DNA of 64,000 nt from Amycolatopsis vastitatis (GTDB lineage: Bacteria; Actinomycetota; Actinomycetes; Mycobacteriales; Pseudonocardiaceae): NCBI RefSeq assembly GCF_002234595.1, contig NZ_NMUL01000012.1, positions 1-64,000 of the forward strand, read 5' to 3'. The first letter of the stretch is position 1. Each line of letters opens with the position of its first letter. Below the pieces are notes generated by a model. The model was not told the DNA's origin and did no database searches. It was given only the letters and a program-made list of their open reading frames with translations. Made by a program: the position numbers and the translations under genes. This document shows, one piece after another, positions 44,742 through 53,624 of the stretch.

Positions 44742-47054
44742 ATGACAGTGCGGCGGTACCCAGTGGCGATCGCGTTCGTCCTCGTCACGGCGGCGATGAT
44801 CTTGGTCAACGGTTTCGCGTTCTGGGGCGACACCGTCGCGCTGTGGATCGACGACGCCATGCAGCTGAGCGCGGGGATCTCCGCGGTCGTCTGCGGTGTC
44901 CTGGTCGCCCGCCGCGTCCGGGGGCACCAGCGCTGGTGGCGGGTCCTGGTCGCGACCGGCATGACCGCCTGGTCGCTCGGCCAATGCGTCTGGTCCTGGT
45001 ACCAGCTGATCGACGGCCGCGGGCTGCCGTCGCCGTCGCTGGCCGACGTCGGGTACCTGAGCTTCCCCGTGTTCGCACTCGCCGCCCTGTTCGTCCTCGC
45101 CCGGGCGCGGGTCCGGCCGGACCGCGAGCGCTGGCAGCCCGCGCAGTGGACGGCGCACTTCGGCGTCGCGGTCGTCATCGACGGGCTCGTCGTCACCGGC
45201 TCGCTGTTCATCCTGACCTGGACCGCCGCGCTCGGGCAGGTGGTCAGGGCCACCGGCCCGGACGCGCTGACCTGGGCCGTCGCCATCGCCTACCCGCTGT
45301 CCGACCTGGTGATCGTGGTCGTCGCGGTGCTGCTGGTCGTGTTCGACCGGGTGGACCGGCCCTACCGCGCGAACCTGCTGCTGGCCGCCGTCGGGATCGT
45401 CGCGCTGGCCTGCTCCGACAGCGTCTTCGCCTACCTGGTGAGCATCGGCGCGCAGAGCATGAAGCCGTGGGCGGACGCGGGGTTCGTGCTCGGCCCGCTG
45501 TTCATCGCCTTCGCCCTGCTCTTCACGCCCCGGGCGCGGCGGCACGACGACGCGGGCCAGGCGGCCGGGGTCGACTGGTGGCAGGTGGCGCTGCCGTACC
45601 TGCCCGTCACCGCGGTCGCGCTGCTGATCACGGTGCAGCTGCTGGCCGGAGCCGGGCCGGACGGCGTCGAGGTGTCCGTCGGCGTGCTCGTCGTGTTCCT
45701 GGTGCTCGCGCGGCAGCTGCTTTCCTTGCTGGACAACAGGTTGCTGCTGCGGAGGGTGTACGAGGGCCGCCAGCAGCTGACCCACCAGGCCTTCCACGAC
45801 CCGCTGACCGGGCTGGCCAACCGCGCGCTGTTCGCCGACCGGCTGGACCGGGCCGTCGAGCACGCCGCGGACGGCGGGCACCGGCCGCTCGTGCTGATCT
45901 TCGTCGACCTGGACGACTTCAAGGAGGTCAACGACCGGTTCGGGCACGCGGGCGGTGACGTCCTGCTGCACGCGGTCGCCCAGCGGCTGCTGAGCTGCGT
46001 ACGCGCCGGCGACACGGTCGCGCGGCTGGGCGGCGACGAGTTCGCGATCCTCCTGGAGGGCGAGCTGGACGCACCGCAGGCCGTCGCCGACCGGATCCAG
46101 AGCGCGCTGCGGCGGCCGTTCGCGGTGCACGGCACGCTGGTCCCGGTCCGCGCGAGCATGGGCCTGGTGGTGCCGGACCCGGCCGAGCCGCTGGTCACCT
46201 CGGACGTCCTGCTGGGCCGCGCGGACTCGTCGATGTACGCGGGCAAGCGGCTGGGCAAGGACACCACCGTCGTGTACCACCCGTCGCCGGACGGGCCGCC
46301 GGACTTCCCGTCGGCGCTGCGCCGCGCGGACGGCGGCCTCCCCGAAGGCTTCGCGCTGGTGTTCCAGCCGATCGTCCGGCTCGCCGACGAGACGCCGGTG
46401 GCCGTGGAGGCGCTCGCCCGGTGGACCACGCGGGACGGCACCGCGGTGTCGCCCGAGACGTTCGTCCGCGCCGCCGAAGGCGCCGGCCTCGGCGCCGAAC
46501 TGGACGCGCTGGTGCTGGACCTCGCCTGCCGGGAGATCACCGCGGCCGGGCTGGACCTCACCGTGCACGTCAACGTCTGCGCGAGCCGGCTCGGCGCCGC
46601 CGCGCTCGAGGAGAGCGTCGGCGCGAGCCTCGCCCGGTACCGGCTGCCCGCGGACCGGCTGATCGTCGAGATCACCGAGACCGTGCCGGTGCCGGACCTG
46701 ACCGCGGGGGCCGCCGCGATCCGCCGCCTGCAGGCCCTCGGCGTCCGGGTGGCGCTCGACGACTTCGGCGCCGGGTACAGCTCGCTGACCGTCCTGCACG
46801 CGCTGCCGGTCGACCTGATCAAGCTGGACCGGGCGCTGACCACCGGCGTCCAGCCGGACCGCGACGCGGCGCTGTGCCGGTCGCTGGTCGGGTTGTGCGC
46901 CGACCTCGACGTGGCCGTGGTCGCCGAAGGCATCGAGACGGCCGAGCAGGCCGAACTGGTCGTCCGGGCGGGCTGCACGACCGCCCAGGGCTACCGGTTC
47001 GGCCACCCGGCCCCGCTGTCACAGCTGCGGCTGTCGACGCTTTCCGCAGGTTAA
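44742..47054 (+). CDS. GGDEF-EAL bifunctional cyclic-di-GMP protein
   Basis: The 770-residue protein has about nine membrane helices in residues 1-330. A GGDEF domain follows with an intact RLGGDEF at ~427-433. An EAL domain has the signature VEALARW at ~554-560, VNVCASRLG, ITET, LDDFGAGYSSL and AEGIET. Both halves keep their catalytic residues, so it could make and degrade c-di-GMP, the signal that controls development in streptomycetes through BldD. The membrane part may be a MHYT/MASE-like sensor. Confidence 0.95.
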   Translation: MTVRRYPVAIAFVLVTAAMILVNGFAFWGDTVALWIDDAMQLSAGISAVVCGVLVARRVRGHQRWWRVLVATGMTAWSLGQCVWSWYQLIDGRGLPSPSLADVGYLSFPVFALAALFVLARARVRPDRERWQPAQWTAHFGVAVVIDGLVVTGSLFILTWTAALGQVVRATGPDALTWAVAIAYPLSDLVIVVVAVLLVVFDRVDRPYRANLLLAAVGIVALACSDSVFAYLVSIGAQSMKPWADAGFVLGPLFIAFALLFTPRARRHDDAGQAAGVDWWQVALPYLPVTAVALLITVQLLAGAGPDGVEVSVGVLVVFLVLARQLLSLLDNRLLLRRVYEGRQQLTHQAFHDPLTGLANRALFADRLDRAVEHAADGGHRPLVLIFVDLDDFKEVNDRFGHAGGDVLLHAVAQRLLSCVRAGDTVARLGGDEFAILLEGELDAPQAVADRIQSALRRPFAVHGTLVPVRASMGLVVPDPAEPLVTSDVLLGRADSSMYAGKRLGKDTTVVYHPSPDGPPDFPSALRRADGGLPEGFALVFQPIVRLADETPVAVEALARWTTRDGTAVSPETFVRAAEGAGLGAELDALVLDLACREITAAGLDLTVHVNVCASRLGAAALEESVGASLARYRLPADRLIVEITETVPVPDLTAGAAAIRRLQALGVRVALDDFGAGYSSLTVLHALPVDLIKLDRALTTGVQPDRDAALCRSLVGLCADLDVAVVAEGIETAEQAELVVRAGCTTAQGYRFGHPAPLSQLRLSTLSAG

Positions 47055-47088
47055 CCAGCGTTCACACTCGCGGTTAACCAGCGTTCAC
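47049..47088. repeat. Tandem 17-bp duplication across two convergent stop codons
   Basis: GGTTAACCAGCGTTCAC occurs at 47049-47065 and again at 47072-47088. The first copy provides the TAA of the GGDEF-EAL gene. The second, read on the other strand, provides the end of the cyclase-family gene (VNAG, then TAA). Confidence 0.85.
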
Positions 47089-47901
47089 GCCCGGCGGCAG
47101 CACGCCGAAGACGGTCGCGGTCGAGCCGGCGCCGTTGCGGTTGATCGGGCCGCCCGCGAGCACCCAGGCGCCGGTGGTGGGCAGCGCCTTGAGGTTCGCC
47201 AGGATCTCCAGGCTGATCCGGTGCCGCCGGTAGACCAGCTTGGACACGGTGTAGGTCTCGTCGGTGCCGACGTCGGGGCTGAAGGTGTCGGTACCGGTGC
47301 CGCCGCGGCGCCCCAGCCGCCCGGTGTCGATCAGCCACCGCACGGCGGGAACGGAGAAGCCAGGCTGGTGCAGCACGCCGTCCGCGCCGGTGTTCGGGTA
47401 CGCGGGGGTGCCCCACTTGGCGTCCCAGCCGGTCCACAGCACGACGACGGACTCGTCCGGGATCCGGCCGTGGCGCTTCTCCCACGCCTTGAGGTCGTCG
47501 ACCGTGACGGCGTAGTCCGGGTTCGCCGCGGCCTTCGCCCGCACGTCGATCTTCACGGCGGGCCGGAACAGGTCGCCCGGGTCCATGTCGTCGGCGAGCG
47601 GCTCGCCGGTGTTGAAGTGCCCGGGCGCGCCCCAGTGCGTCCCGGTGTGCTCGCCTTCGCGGACGAACTGGAGGTAGTAGCCGTCCGCGGGGATGGTCGC
47701 GATGGTTTCCAGCTCGAAGGCCGGGTCGCCGGGGAAGACGTTCGTCGTGGCGGGGTCGTTGACGTGCGAGAGGTTGACCAGGTTCAGCTGGTCGAGCCGC
47801 ACCGGCGGGACCGTCGGCGCGGCTTGGGCCGTCCGCCCGGACAGCGCGGTGCCGAACACCCCGGCCAGCCCCGCGGCCAGCACCCTGCGTCTCATCGGCA
47901 T
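47074..47901 (-). CDS. Secreted cyclase-family (kynurenine formamidase-like) hydrolase
   Basis: The 275-residue protein has a signal peptide with RRRVLAAGLAG (possible Tat type) cleaved near AQAAP. The metal-binding signature reads HTGTHWGAPGHF, where the usual form is HxGTHxDxPxH; the Asp is Gly here. This Trp-Gly variant occurs in actinobacterial cyclase-family proteins and may alter metal binding. The reaction is not known. It converges on the GGDEF-EAL gene. Confidence 0.85.
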   Translation of the reverse strand: MPMRRRVLAAGLAGVFGTALSGRTAQAAPTVPPVRLDQLNLVNLSHVNDPATTNVFPGDPAFELETIATIPADGYYLQFVREGEHTGTHWGAPGHFNTGEPLADDMDPGDLFRPAVKIDVRAKAAANPDYAVTVDDLKAWEKRHGRIPDESVVVLWTGWDAKWGTPAYPNTGADGVLHQPGFSVPAVRWLIDTGRLGRRGGTGTDTFSPDVGTDETYTVSKLVYRRHRISLEILANLKALPTTGAWVLAGGPINRNGAGSTATVFGVLPPGVNAG

Positions 47902-47950
47902 GAGGGATCACCTTTCCACCCAGTTCCGGGCGTGACCCCCGGCATGACAC

Positions 47951-47962
47951 GGTGATATCACC
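47951..47962. promoter_or_regulatory. 12-bp palindrome before the DUF5709 gene
   Basis: GGTGATATCACC is a perfect palindrome 40 bp before the GTG start of the acidic DUF5709 protein and 50 bp before the divergent cyclase-family gene. It is a possible operator; no regulator is known. Confidence 0.4.
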
Positions 47963-48002
47963 CGGGCTCGGCGCGGCCAAGGAGTTGCGGGAAGATGGGG
48001 TC

Positions 48003-48425
48003 GTGGGCAACGACATCGAAGACAGCGCCGACGACGGCATCCTGGACCCCGAAGACACTTTGGACGACCGCGACGAGCTGGCGGAGGGGTACTCCCCGCC
48101 GGAGCGCGCGCAGGCGACCGAGGGCTGGGGCACCACCGCGCGCGAGACCGCCGAGGGCGAAAGCTGGGAACGCCGGCTCGCCCGCGAGGTCCCGGACGTG
48201 GCTTCCGAGGAGGGCGACGGCCTCGGCGACAGCGAAGACACCGACGGCGAGCTGATCGACGACGAGGTCGGCGACGTCCGCGCGGGCCGCTTGGTCGCCA
48301 CCGACGAGGGCTACGGCGAGGACAGCGACGAAGAGCTGTACGCGTCCGACGCGGGCATCGACGGCGGCGCGGCTTCGGCGGAGGAAGCGGCCGTCCACGT
48401 GATCGACCCGTCGCGGCGCTGGTGA
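48003..48425 (+). CDS. Acidic DUF5709 protein
   Basis: The GTG start gives 140 residues, strongly acidic and low in complexity (DIEDSADDGILDPEDTLDD, GDSEDTDGELIDDEVG). It contains PERAQATEGWGTTARET and GRLVATDEGYGEDSDEELYASD, the signatures of DUF5709, an uncharacterised actinobacterial family. It is cytosolic and likely disordered. Confidence 0.85.
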   Translation: MGNDIEDSADDGILDPEDTLDDRDELAEGYSPPERAQATEGWGTTARETAEGESWERRLAREVPDVASEEGDGLGDSEDTDGELIDDEVGDVRAGRLVATDEGYGEDSDEELYASDAGIDGGAASAEEAAVHVIDPSRRW

Positions 48426-48483
48426 GGTGACGGGCCGGCGTCCGAGGCACCAGGACCGCCCGCCACCCTCTCGGACGCTGCCG

Positions 48484-48540
48484 ACGTCGTGAACGACTCG
48501 TTCACCCCGCCTGACGTCATGAACGACTCGTTCATGACGT
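48484..48540. repeat. Two copies of the GAACGACTCGTTCA hairpin
   Basis: Two adjacent copies of GTGAACGACTCGTTCAC-type palindromes appear. The second is perfect: arms ACGTCATGAAC and GTTCATGACGT (48514-48540) around five bases. The word GAACGACTC is shared with the hairpin at 60081-60129. It ends exactly where the truncated MFS coding sequence begins. Confidence 0.8.
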
Positions 48541-49384
48541 GCGACGAGCCGCCGGCGTCGCCGAATCCGCCGCGGGCCAGGCCGTGACGATCTACGCGCT
48601 CGGCACCGCGCTCACCGCGATCCCGCTCTCCGCGGCCACCGCAACCTGGCGCCGCAAGCGTTTGCTGCTGGCCGGCGTCGCCGGGTTCGCCGTCGCCAAC
48701 ACCGTCACGGCGCTGTCGGCGGACTACCTGCTCACGATGGTGGCCCGGTTCGTCGCCGGCGTGGCCGCGGGCGTCGTCTGGGCGCTGCTGGCCGGCCACG
48801 CCCGGCGTCTCGCTCCCGCGCACCGGCAGGGCAAGGCCATCGCGATCGTCATGGCCGGCATCCCGCTCGCGCTCTCCCTCGGCATCCCGGCCGGGACGTT
48901 CCTCGGCGGCCTGCTCGGCTGGCGCTCGGCCTTCGGTGTCATGTCGGTGCTCGCGGTCGTGCTGCTCGCGTGGATCACCGCGGCGGTGCCGGACCAGCCC
49001 GGGCAGGCCGGCGGCCGGGTCCCGGTCCTGCGCACGTTGACGGTGCTCAGCACGCTTCTGGTCGCGGTGGCCGCGTTGCTGCTGGCGGTGTTCGCGGGCA
49101 GCCCGGTGCCGGTCTACGCTGCCGTGGCGCTGTGGGGGCTCGGCTGGGGCGGCGTCCCGACGCTGCTGCAGACGGCGGCCGGGAACGCCGGCGGCGAAGC
49201 GGCGGACAACGCGCAGGCCATGCTCGTCACGCTGTGGAACGCCGCGATGGCCGCGGGCGGGGTGGCCGGCGGTGTCCTGCTCGACGCCGCCGGGCCGGCG
49301 GCGTTCCCCTGGACACTGCTGGTGCTCCTCGTGCCGGTACTCGCCCTGGTGCTCGGCGCGCGGCGGCACGGCTTCCCGGCATAG
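48539..49384 (+). pseudogene. Truncated MFS transporter with an internal deletion
   Basis: The frame (281 codons) aligns with actinobacterial MFS efflux permeases, but begins in the first periplasmic loop (GVAESAAGQAVTIYALGTAL). Helix 1 and its start are absent, replaced by the intergenic hairpin. A second gap is seen after VPDQPGQAGGRVPVLR, where helices ~7-8 should follow; the frame jumps to LTVLSTLLVAVAALLL and then LWGLGWGGVPTLLQTA. About 280 residues instead of ~395 cannot form a 12-helix carrier. I infer decay with both deletions keeping frame. Confidence 0.75.
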
Positions 49385-49399
49385 TCCTCAGTGGACGAA

Positions 49400-49427
49400 G
49401 GGCCCGGACGCGCTCGCGTCCGGGCCC
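49400..49427. terminator. Hairpin terminator GGGCCCGGACGCG
   Basis: A perfect 13-bp inverted repeat with a 2-nt loop lies between the truncated MFS frame and the convergent chitinase gene. Confidence 0.75.
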
Positions 49428-49435
49428 TCCAGCTT

Positions 49436-50638
49436 TCAGCAGCGGCCCGCGACAGCCTTCAGCAGTTCGGCGTTGGCCGTGTCACCGGACAGCTCCCAGG
49501 CGAACACCCCGCCGAGCCCCTGCGACTTCGCGTAGCCGGCCTTGGCCGACGCCGTCTCGGGCGTGTCGTAGCTCCACCACTGCGAACCGCACTTCGCGTA
49601 GGCCGTGCCGGCGACCCGGCCGTTGGCGGGGCACTTGGTCTTGAGGACCTTGTAGTCCTCGACGCCCGCTTCGTAGGTGCCGGGAGCCGGGCCGGTCGCC
49701 GTGCCGCCGGGCTGCTTCTGCGTCACGCCGTCCCAGCCGCGGCCGTAGAACCCCAGGCCCAGCAACATCTTCGACGACGGCACGCCCTGGTGGCGCAGCT
49801 TCTGGATCGCCGCGTCGGCGTAGTAGCCGGCCGTCGGGAGGCCCGGGTAGGCCCGCAGCGGCGAGTGCGGCGCGGTGGGCCCGGCCGGGCTCGCGCCCGC
49901 GACGAAGTAGTCGTAGGTCATCACGTTGTACCAGTCGAGGTACCGGCTCGCCCCGGCGTAGTCGGTGGCGTCGATCTTGCCGCCGGCCGAGCCGTCCGCG
50001 GTGATCGCGGCGGTGACGAGCTGGTGCCCGAACTTCGCGCGCAGCGCCTTGACCAGTCCCGTGAACGCCTTCGGGCCACTGGTGTCGCAGGTGTTGCCGC
50101 AGGCGTTCGGGTACTCCCAGTCGACGTCGATGCCGTCGAAGACGCCCGCCCAGCGCGGGTCGTTGACGAGGTTGTAGCAGGATTCGGCGAACGCGGCCGG
50201 GTTCTTCGCGGCCTCGGTGAACCCCGCCGACCAGGTCCAGCCGCCGAAGGACCACAGCACCTTCAGCTTCGGGTGCAGCTTCTTGAGTTCGAGGAGCTGG
50301 TTGAAGCTGCCGTGCAGCGCGCCGGGTTCGGCGCCGTCGGCCTGGCCGTCGACGCTCGCGGCGGCGTCGTAGGGCATGTCGTGGTCGGCCCACGGATCGC
50401 CGACCGCGCAGCCGCCGCCCGTCACGTTGCCGAACGCGTAGTTGAGGTGCGTCAGCTTCGCGGCCGATCCGGACGTCTCGATGTCCTTCACGTGGTAATT
50501 GCGGGCGTAGACGTCCCAGTCGGCGAAGTAGGCCATCACCTTGCCCTGGGCCTGCCCGGCGTTCGCGGGCGGCGCGACGACGGAGGCACCGGCGAGCGCG
50601 AGTGCGATGACGGCGACGCGTTTTCTCATGCGGAGCAC
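49436..50638 (-). CDS. Secreted GH18 chitinase
   Basis: The GTG start lies 6 nt after GGGAG; an ATG three codons later is the other choice. The product is 400 residues with a signal peptide ending near PPANA (27). The active site DGIDVDWEYP at 168-177 has D171, D173 and E175 (DxxDxDxE), with SFGGWTWS before it and MTYDYF after. It is a single-domain chitinase without a visible chitin-binding module. It hydrolyses chitin outside the cell. Confidence 0.96.
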   Translation of the reverse strand: MLRMRKRVAVIALALAGASVVAPPANAGQAQGKVMAYFADWDVYARNYHVKDIETSGSAAKLTHLNYAFGNVTGGGCAVGDPWADHDMPYDAAASVDGQADGAEPGALHGSFNQLLELKKLHPKLKVLWSFGGWTWSAGFTEAAKNPAAFAESCYNLVNDPRWAGVFDGIDVDWEYPNACGNTCDTSGPKAFTGLVKALRAKFGHQLVTAAITADGSAGGKIDATDYAGASRYLDWYNVMTYDYFVAGASPAGPTAPHSPLRAYPGLPTAGYYADAAIQKLRHQGVPSSKMLLGLGFYGRGWDGVTQKQPGGTATGPAPGTYEAGVEDYKVLKTKCPANGRVAGTAYAKCGSQWWSYDTPETASAKAGYAKSQGLGGVFAWELSGDTANAELLKAVAGRC

Positions 50639-50781
50639 GGGATTCTCCCAACCTGCCGTGTGGACACGCCGAGGCTAACAGGTCCAGACCATTCTGAACC
50701 AGGGTCAAATCAGTACGGTCAACGGATTTCCCGAAGCTCCCCCAGCCGGGCGCGGATTCACGGACGTGCGATGATCGCCCG

Positions 50782-51174
50782 ATGACCGAGTTCGGCTGCG
50801 CCCGCTGCTCCGGCGACGACGCCCTGACCGCGCTGGCGTTCTGCACGACCCGGCTGCGCAAGACCCATTGCCTGGTGGAGCGGTCCCATTTCAGCGTCTC
50901 GCTGCGCCGGTGCCTGGAATGCGGCCAGTCGTTCGCCGCGATCTTCACCGAGTTCGTCGACCGGGCCGGCGGCGAAGACGCGCAGTACTTCGACTTCGTC
51001 CCGCTCACCACCGCCGAGGTGACGTCGCTGGCCGCGCAGGGTCCCCGCGTCGACCTCGCCGAGCTGGGCGCGCTGGGCAGTGTCCGGCGGCGGCTGTCGT
51101 CGAGCTGGCCGACGGGTGGCGAGAAGGAAATCGCCTGGCGGACGGATGCGCTCGCGGTGCGCGAGGGTCACTGA
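50782..51174 (+). CDS. Hypothetical protein with two CxxC motifs
   Basis: The 130-residue protein has CARC (6-9) and CLEC (~44-47), which look like a single zinc ribbon, followed by a charged domain (FDFVPLTTAEVTSLAAQG). I do not recognise the family. It is convergent with the next gene, with a 7-bp overlap of stops. Confidence 0.65.
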   Translation: MTEFGCARCSGDDALTALAFCTTRLRKTHCLVERSHFSVSLRRCLECGQSFAAIFTEFVDRAGGEDAQYFDFVPLTTAEVTSLAAQGPRVDLAELGALGSVRRRLSSSWPTGGEKEIAWRTDALAVREGH

Positions 51175-52523
51175 CCGGCGAGGCGGAGGATCGCCGCGGC
51201 CGAACGGTCGACGTCGGCCTCCGTCGTCGTCCAGCCGGACACCGAGATCCGCAGGTAGCGGCGGCCGCGCCAGGTGGTGCCGCCCAGCCAGCACGTGCCG
51301 TCGTCCTGGACCTTCCGGGTGAGCGCGTCGGTGTCGTCGCCGAAGGAGACCAGGACCTGGTTGAGGACGACGTCGTTGCCGATTTCGGCGCCGCCGTCGG
51401 CGAGAGCCTTCGCGAAGCGCCGCGCCAGCCGGCAGCAGCGGTCGACGAGTTCGGCGACGCCGTCGCGGCCCAGCTCGCGCAACGCCGCCCAGACCGCGAA
51501 GCCGCGAGCGCGGCGAGACGACTCCAGCGTCAGATCGCCCATGCCGGACACTTCGCCGGCCCCGGTCAGGTAGGCCGCGCGGTAGGCGATCGCCGCGGCG
51601 TGGACGTCCGGGCGGGCGCAGAAGACGAACCCCGAGTCGTACGGGACGTTCAGCCACTTGTGCCCGTCGCAGGCCCAGGAGTCGGCCAGCTCGACGCCGT
51701 CGAGCAGCGCCGCCGTGGCCGGGTTGGCCGCGGCCCACAACCCGAAGGCGCCGTCGACGTGGAGCCAGGCGTCGCCCGCGGCTTCGCGGGCGGCACGCAG
51801 GTCGTCGCACGCGCCGGTGTTCACGTTCCCCGCCTGCAGGCAGACGATCGCCGGTCCGCTGCCGGCGGCGAGGACCCGTTCGAGGTCGGCCACATCGATC
51901 GCGCCCTGCGGCCCGGCGGCCACCGGCTCGACGGCCCGGGTGCCGAACCCCAGCAGGCGCAACGAGCGGTCGATGGTCGCGTGCCGTTCTTCGCTCGCGA
52001 CGACGCGGACGCGCGGGGCACCGGTGAGCCCGTCGCGTTCGACGTCCCAGCCGGCTTCGGCCAGCACGTGGTGCCGGGCCGCGGCGAGCCCGGTGGTGTT
52101 CGCCGACTGGCCGCCGGTGACGAACCCGGCGGACGCCGTGGCGGGCAGGCCGAGCAGCTCCTTCAGCCAGGCACCGGCGACGTCTTCGGCGGCGGCCGCG
52201 GCGGGTGAGAGGACGGCGTTGAACCCGTTCTGGTCCCAGCCCGCGGCCAGAACATCAGCGGCAGTCGCGGCGGGCAGCGCGCCGCCGACGACGAAGCCGA
52301 AGAACCGCGGCCCGGCCGTGGCGACCAGTCCCGGTTCGGCGGCGCGGGCGAGCTCTTCGAGCACTTCGGACGGTGGGCTCGGCGCTTCCGGCAGTGGGCC
52401 GCCAAAGCCGGCGCGCAGGACGTGCGGGTCGGCGGCACGGGCGACCGGCCGGTCCGCCAGGCTCTCGCGGTGGTCCGCGGCCAGTTCGGCGGCGCGGGCC
52501 AGCAGTGCGCGTATGTCGTCCAC
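51168..52523 (-). CDS. Pyridoxal-phosphate-dependent decarboxylase/aminotransferase-like enzyme
   Basis: The GTG start gives 451 residues. The fold-type I enzyme of the group II (aromatic) decarboxylase family has the Schiff-base lysine K289 in CDGHKWLNVPYDSG, with H181 (EERHATI) and D257 (HVDGAF) for cofactor binding. The substrate is not clear. No Shine-Dalgarno precedes the GTG and the upstream gap to the divergent GNAT gene is only 57 bp, so both transcripts may be leaderless. Confidence 0.88.
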   Translation of the reverse strand: MDDIRALLARAAELAADHRESLADRPVARAADPHVLRAGFGGPLPEAPSPPSEVLEELARAAEPGLVATAGPRFFGFVVGGALPAATAADVLAAGWDQNGFNAVLSPAAAAAEDVAGAWLKELLGLPATASAGFVTGGQSANTTGLAAARHHVLAEAGWDVERDGLTGAPRVRVVASEERHATIDRSLRLLGFGTRAVEPVAAGPQGAIDVADLERVLAAGSGPAIVCLQAGNVNTGACDDLRAAREAAGDAWLHVDGAFGLWAAANPATAALLDGVELADSWACDGHKWLNVPYDSGFVFCARPDVHAAAIAYRAAYLTGAGEVSGMGDLTLESSRRARGFAVWAALRELGRDGVAELVDRCCRLARRFAKALADGGAEIGNDVVLNQVLVSFGDDTDALTRKVQDDGTCWLGGTTWRGRRYLRISVSGWTTTEADVDRSAAAILRLAGQ

Positions 52524-52580
52524 GGGCCGACTGTAGGCCGTCGCGGGAACAATCAAGGACTTCCGGGCGTAGCGTCTGTT

Positions 52581-53114
52581 ATGGAGACTCCGTTGAGCAC
52601 CGACCGGCTCGTGATCCGGGACTGGACGGTGGACGACGCCGAAGCCGCGTTCGCGATCTACGGCGCGGAGGACGTCACGCACTGGCTGACCCCGGCCATG
52701 GACCGCGTCGGCGACGTCGGCGCGATGCGCGCGGTGCTGCAGGCGTGGCAGGAGGCGCAGCCGAACCTGCCGCCGCCGCGCGGCCGGTGGGCGGTGCAGC
52801 GCAAGGACGACGGCGTCGTGATCGGCGGCCTCGGCATCCGGCTGCTGCCACCGTTCGAGGAGGACCTCGAGCTGAGCTGGCAGCTCGCCCCCGGCGTCTG
52901 GGGCAAGGGCTACGCGTCGGAGGCGGCGACGGCGCTGATCGGGTGGGCGTTCACCCAGGACACCGAGGAGCTGTTCGCGGTGGCGCGGCCGAACAACACG
53001 CGCGCGATCGCCGTGGCCAAGCGGCTCGGCATGCGGTGGGTCGGCGAGACGGACAAGTACTACAACCTGCGCCTGCAGGTGTACCGGCTCCGGCACACCG
53101 ACCTCATCGACTGA
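52581..53114 (+). CDS. GNAT-family N-acetyltransferase
   Basis: The 177-residue protein resembles RimJ/RimL-type GNATs: STDRLVIRDWTVDDAEAAF at the start, the acetyl-CoA loop GVWGKGYASEAATALI and PNNTRAIAVAKRLGMRWVGE. TAGCGTC about 10 nt before the ATG could be a -10 box with a leaderless mRNA. The acceptor, a small molecule or protein N-terminus, is not known. Confidence 0.92.
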   Translation: METPLSTDRLVIRDWTVDDAEAAFAIYGAEDVTHWLTPAMDRVGDVGAMRAVLQAWQEAQPNLPPPRGRWAVQRKDDGVVIGGLGIRLLPPFEEDLELSWQLAPGVWGKGYASEAATALIGWAFTQDTEELFAVARPNNTRAIAVAKRLGMRWVGETDKYYNLRLQVYRLRHTDLID

Positions 53115-53580
53115 CGGGCTCCAGCAGGAAGACGCGGATTTCGCGGTGCCCGGCCCGCACGGCGTAGCGGTCGTAGGCGGGCCAGTACGAGGCGACGGCG
53201 TCCCACATCTCCTGCCGCTCGTCCCCGGTCAGCAGCCGGCCGGTGACGTCGGAGGTCCGGCCGCCGATCGCGACCGTCGCCTTCGGGTTCGCCAGGAGGT
53301 TCGCCGACCAGGCGGGGTGGGCCTCGCCACCCCAGTTCGAGCCGATCACGACGTACCCGCCACCGCGTTCGACGTACAGCAGCGGCACCTGCCGCGGCTC
53401 ACCACTGCGGCGCCCGATGGTGGTGAGCAGCAGCGTCCGCAACCCGACGGCCGCGCCGACCCCGACCCGGCCGCCGCTGACGCGCAGCAGCACCCGGTCG
53501 GCGGGCACCAGCGCCCGCCCGAGCACCGCGAACGCCCTGCTCTTGCCGAACCCGGCGAAGACACTTCGTAAACCGGCCAC
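53104..53580 (-). CDS. F420-dependent Ddn-type nitroreductase family protein
   Basis: The 158-residue protein starts with GTG and fits the deazaflavin (F420)-dependent nitroreductase group (DUF385): LLLTTIGRRSGEPRQVPLLYV, VIGSNWGGEAHPAWSANLLANP and a C-terminal IRVFLLEPV. It likely reduces quinones or other small molecules in the cytosol. The gene overlaps the convergent GNAT gene by 11 bp. Confidence 0.9.
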   Translation of the reverse strand: MAGLRSVFAGFGKSRAFAVLGRALVPADRVLLRVSGGRVGVGAAVGLRTLLLTTIGRRSGEPRQVPLLYVERGGGYVVIGSNWGGEAHPAWSANLLANPKATVAIGGRTSDVTGRLLTGDERQEMWDAVASYWPAYDRYAVRAGHREIRVFLLEPVSR

Positions 53581-53624
53581 GCCGGAACCCTAACCGCACC
53601 GGGTTTCCTGGCAGGGTTCGGCAC

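Noticed and set aside
44685..47006. 773-codon minus-strand frame opposite the GGDEF-EAL gene
   Set aside because: The sense strand has intact GGDEF and EAL motifs; the antisense product is Arg/Asp/Gln-rich with no domain.
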